Part shown: positions 5,960-6,714 of the stretch, piece by piece
Position numbering within the stretch: the first letter of the stretch is position 1
Layout of the letters: each line of letters opens with the position of its first letter
Origin: an uncultured bacterium
GTDB lineage: Bacteria; Bacillota_I; Bacilli_A; RF39; UBA660
Assembly: GCA_905215635.1 (NCBI GenBank)
Contig: CAJMQX010000038.1
Span: 1-6,714 of the forward strand
Length of the DNA stretch: 6,714 nt
Reading direction: 5' to 3'
The notes under the pieces: generated by a model
Database searches by the model: none
What the model was told of the DNA's origin: nothing
The model's input: the letters and a program-made list of their open reading frames with translations, nothing else
Program-made: the position numbers and the translations under genes

Positions 5960-5988
5960 AGTATAGCATGATTTTTAATTATTATCAA
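5960..5988 (-). promoter_or_regulatory. Extended -10 promoter of the PspC gene
   Basis: On the minus strand, -35 TTGATA (5983-5988), a 17-nt spacer ending in TGC, and -10 TATACT (5960-5965) form a good sigma-A promoter with a TGn extension. The -35 and part of the spacer lie inside the last codons of the upstream glycosyltransferase gene. Confidence 0.75.
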
Positions 5989-6454
5989 TATAATTACTTA
6001 TTAATTTAATCATGTTATCAGTATTACTTTTGTATGTTTTAGGTTTGAAAGTTTTGACTGATATTAGTACTTCATCTAATTTATCAAAGTCATCTAATGG
6101 TAAGATATAACCACTAACTGATAGATTTTTGATAATTTGTAGTTGGTGATCGTTAGTATGTTCTTTATATTTGGCTAGTCTAGCAGCGGCAATTACTTTC
6201 TTTTTATTTTTTAAGCCGGTGATTATTGAACCTACTCCACCATGAGTTATTAATAAATCACATTCTTTGATATATTTTTCAAATTCATCATAGGGAATTA
6301 AATCAAGAATTTGCATATCTTTACTATTATACTTAGTGCATCCTGCTTGAACAATTACTTTATCTTTAATATTGCCTAGATCTATTTGTTTTTGAATGGC
6401 ATCAAGAAGACGAGTAAAACTTTTATCTTGAGTACCTAATGTTACTAAAATCAT
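5975..6454 (-). CDS. Alg13/PssE-like glycosyltransferase subunit (GT28 C-terminal-like)
   Basis: This 159-residue protein resembles the small UDP-sugar-binding subunit of two-part glycosyltransferases (eukaryotic Alg13; bacterial PssE, EpsF, Cps14G). It starts with MILVTLGTQDKSF, the family's usual N-terminus, has CDLLITHGGVGSI (65-77) as the nucleotide-sugar loop, and HTNDHQ (99-104) as the likely sugar-binding motif. It should work at the inner face of the membrane with the Alg14-like partner encoded just upstream, adding a sugar to a lipid-linked precursor of exopolysaccharide, capsule or glycolipid; the exact sugar cannot be told. The frame can be read from 6511, but ATG 6454 matches the family start. 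The partner's TAA overlaps this ATG by one base (TAATG), and GGAGG lies 12 nt upstream, so the pair is translationally coupled. The C-terminus looks complete at about family length. Confidence 0.9.
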   Translation of the reverse strand: MILVTLGTQDKSFTRLLDAIQKQIDLGNIKDKVIVQAGCTKYNSKDMQILDLIPYDEFEKYIKECDLLITHGGVGSIITGLKNKKKVIAAARLAKYKEHTNDHQLQIIKNLSVSGYILPLDDFDKLDEVLISVKTFKPKTYKSNTDNMIKLISNYIDNN

Positions 6455-6714
6455 TAATATATCCAACCTCCATATACTGCTTTTGGATAAAGACTTAACA
6501 TACTTTCCCACTGGACAATAAATAAGTTAGCAATAGGATAAATTATTTTTCCAGCTAAAGTTTTAGTAGTACTATTAGCAAATGTTTCAATATAGATTAT
6601 TTTAGTACCAAATAGTTTACCAATATAACATATAGGAACAGCTGTATGAGTACCAGTAGTTACAATATATTTAGGTCTTATCTTTATATAGAGAACTAAA
6701 GATTTAAAACAAGT
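6454..6714 (-). CDS. Alg14/PssD-like membrane subunit of a glycosyltransferase, 5' end cut off
   Basis: An open frame enters from the right edge and ends at TAA 6454-6456; 86 residues are visible. They include RPKYIVTTGTHTAVPICYIGK (about residues 13-33), FGTKIIYIETFANSTTKT (35-52) and a C-terminus LFIVQWESMLSLYPKAVYGG (about 64-83). This matches the C-terminal half of Alg14/PssD/EpsE proteins (the 'TG.....P......G.K..YIE..A' pattern). In this family the subunit anchors the catalytic Alg13-like partner at the membrane and binds the acceptor. The next gene begins on the last base of its stop codon and encodes that partner, which strongly supports the call. The N-terminal part, with the usual membrane segment, is outside the window. 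Confidence 0.88.
   Translation of the reverse strand, partial: TCFKSLVLYIKIRPKYIVTTGTHTAVPICYIGKLFGTKIIYIETFANSTTKTLAGKIIYPIANLFIVQWESMLSLYPKAVYGGWIY

Noticed and set aside
5720..5971. Plus-strand open frame of 83 codons
   Set aside because: It is the antisense shadow of the PspC-domain gene and its promoter. The protein resembles no family and its start lies in the terminator hairpin.
5737..5988. Longer start at 5988 for the PspC-domain protein
   Set aside because: The extension covers the promoter and the end of the upstream gene, is not PspC-like, and lacks a ribosome binding site; ATG 5943 has GGTGAT at proper spacing.
5975..6511. Longer start at 6511 for the Alg13-like protein
   Set aside because: The extra 19 residues are the out-of-frame end of the Alg14-like gene. 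The family N-terminus MILVTLGTQ begins exactly at 6454.

Overview
The window looks like a chromosomal segment from a low-GC, Gram-positive-type bacterium (Bacilli, Erysipelotrichia or a related AT-rich gut Firmicute or Mollicutes relative). The DNA is strongly AT-rich by eye, the proteins are rich in Lys, Asn and Ile, Shine-Dalgarno sites are of the AGGAG/AAAGGA type, and an rnr...smpB cluster is present. Trp is encoded by TGG wherever I checked, so nothing suggests a UGA-Trp code. All supported genes lie on the minus strand, so transcription runs from high to low coordinates.

From right to left: (1) 6714-5975 holds the C-terminal part of an Alg14/PssD-like protein whose stop codon overlaps the start of an Alg13/PssE-like glycosyltransferase subunit. 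Together they look like a two-part UDP-sugar transferase for a surface polysaccharide or glycolipid. (2) 5943-5705 is a compact PspC-domain membrane protein with its own extended -10 promoter and a clear intrinsic terminator. (3) 5683-5469 is a tRNA-Leu(CAA) gene with its promoter. It is followed by two extra tandem copies of its own 3' end plus T-run. (4) 5468-5104 has no convincing gene; it contains a nested palindrome, a short diverged direct repeat and only a doubtful small ORF. (5) 5103-1 is a tight operon with a good sigma-A-type promoter: rnr (RNase R), two tandem CapA-family membrane-anchored metallophosphatase-fold proteins, and smpB, which runs off the left edge.

RNase R and SmpB work together in tmRNA-mediated ribosome rescue and in degrading the defective mRNA. 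Here that pair is split by two CapA-like surface proteins that share a 91-bp block with only one mismatch, which looks like recent gene conversion. The first CapA gene starts inside the A-rich Lys-tail end of rnr and has no visible Shine-Dalgarno, so it is probably coupled to rnr translation. The least usual structural feature is the serial duplication of the tRNA-Leu 3' end, which could be a tandem attachment-site relic, a series of terminators, or simple tandem duplication. I see no convincing evidence for an entirely new defence or mobile system in this window.
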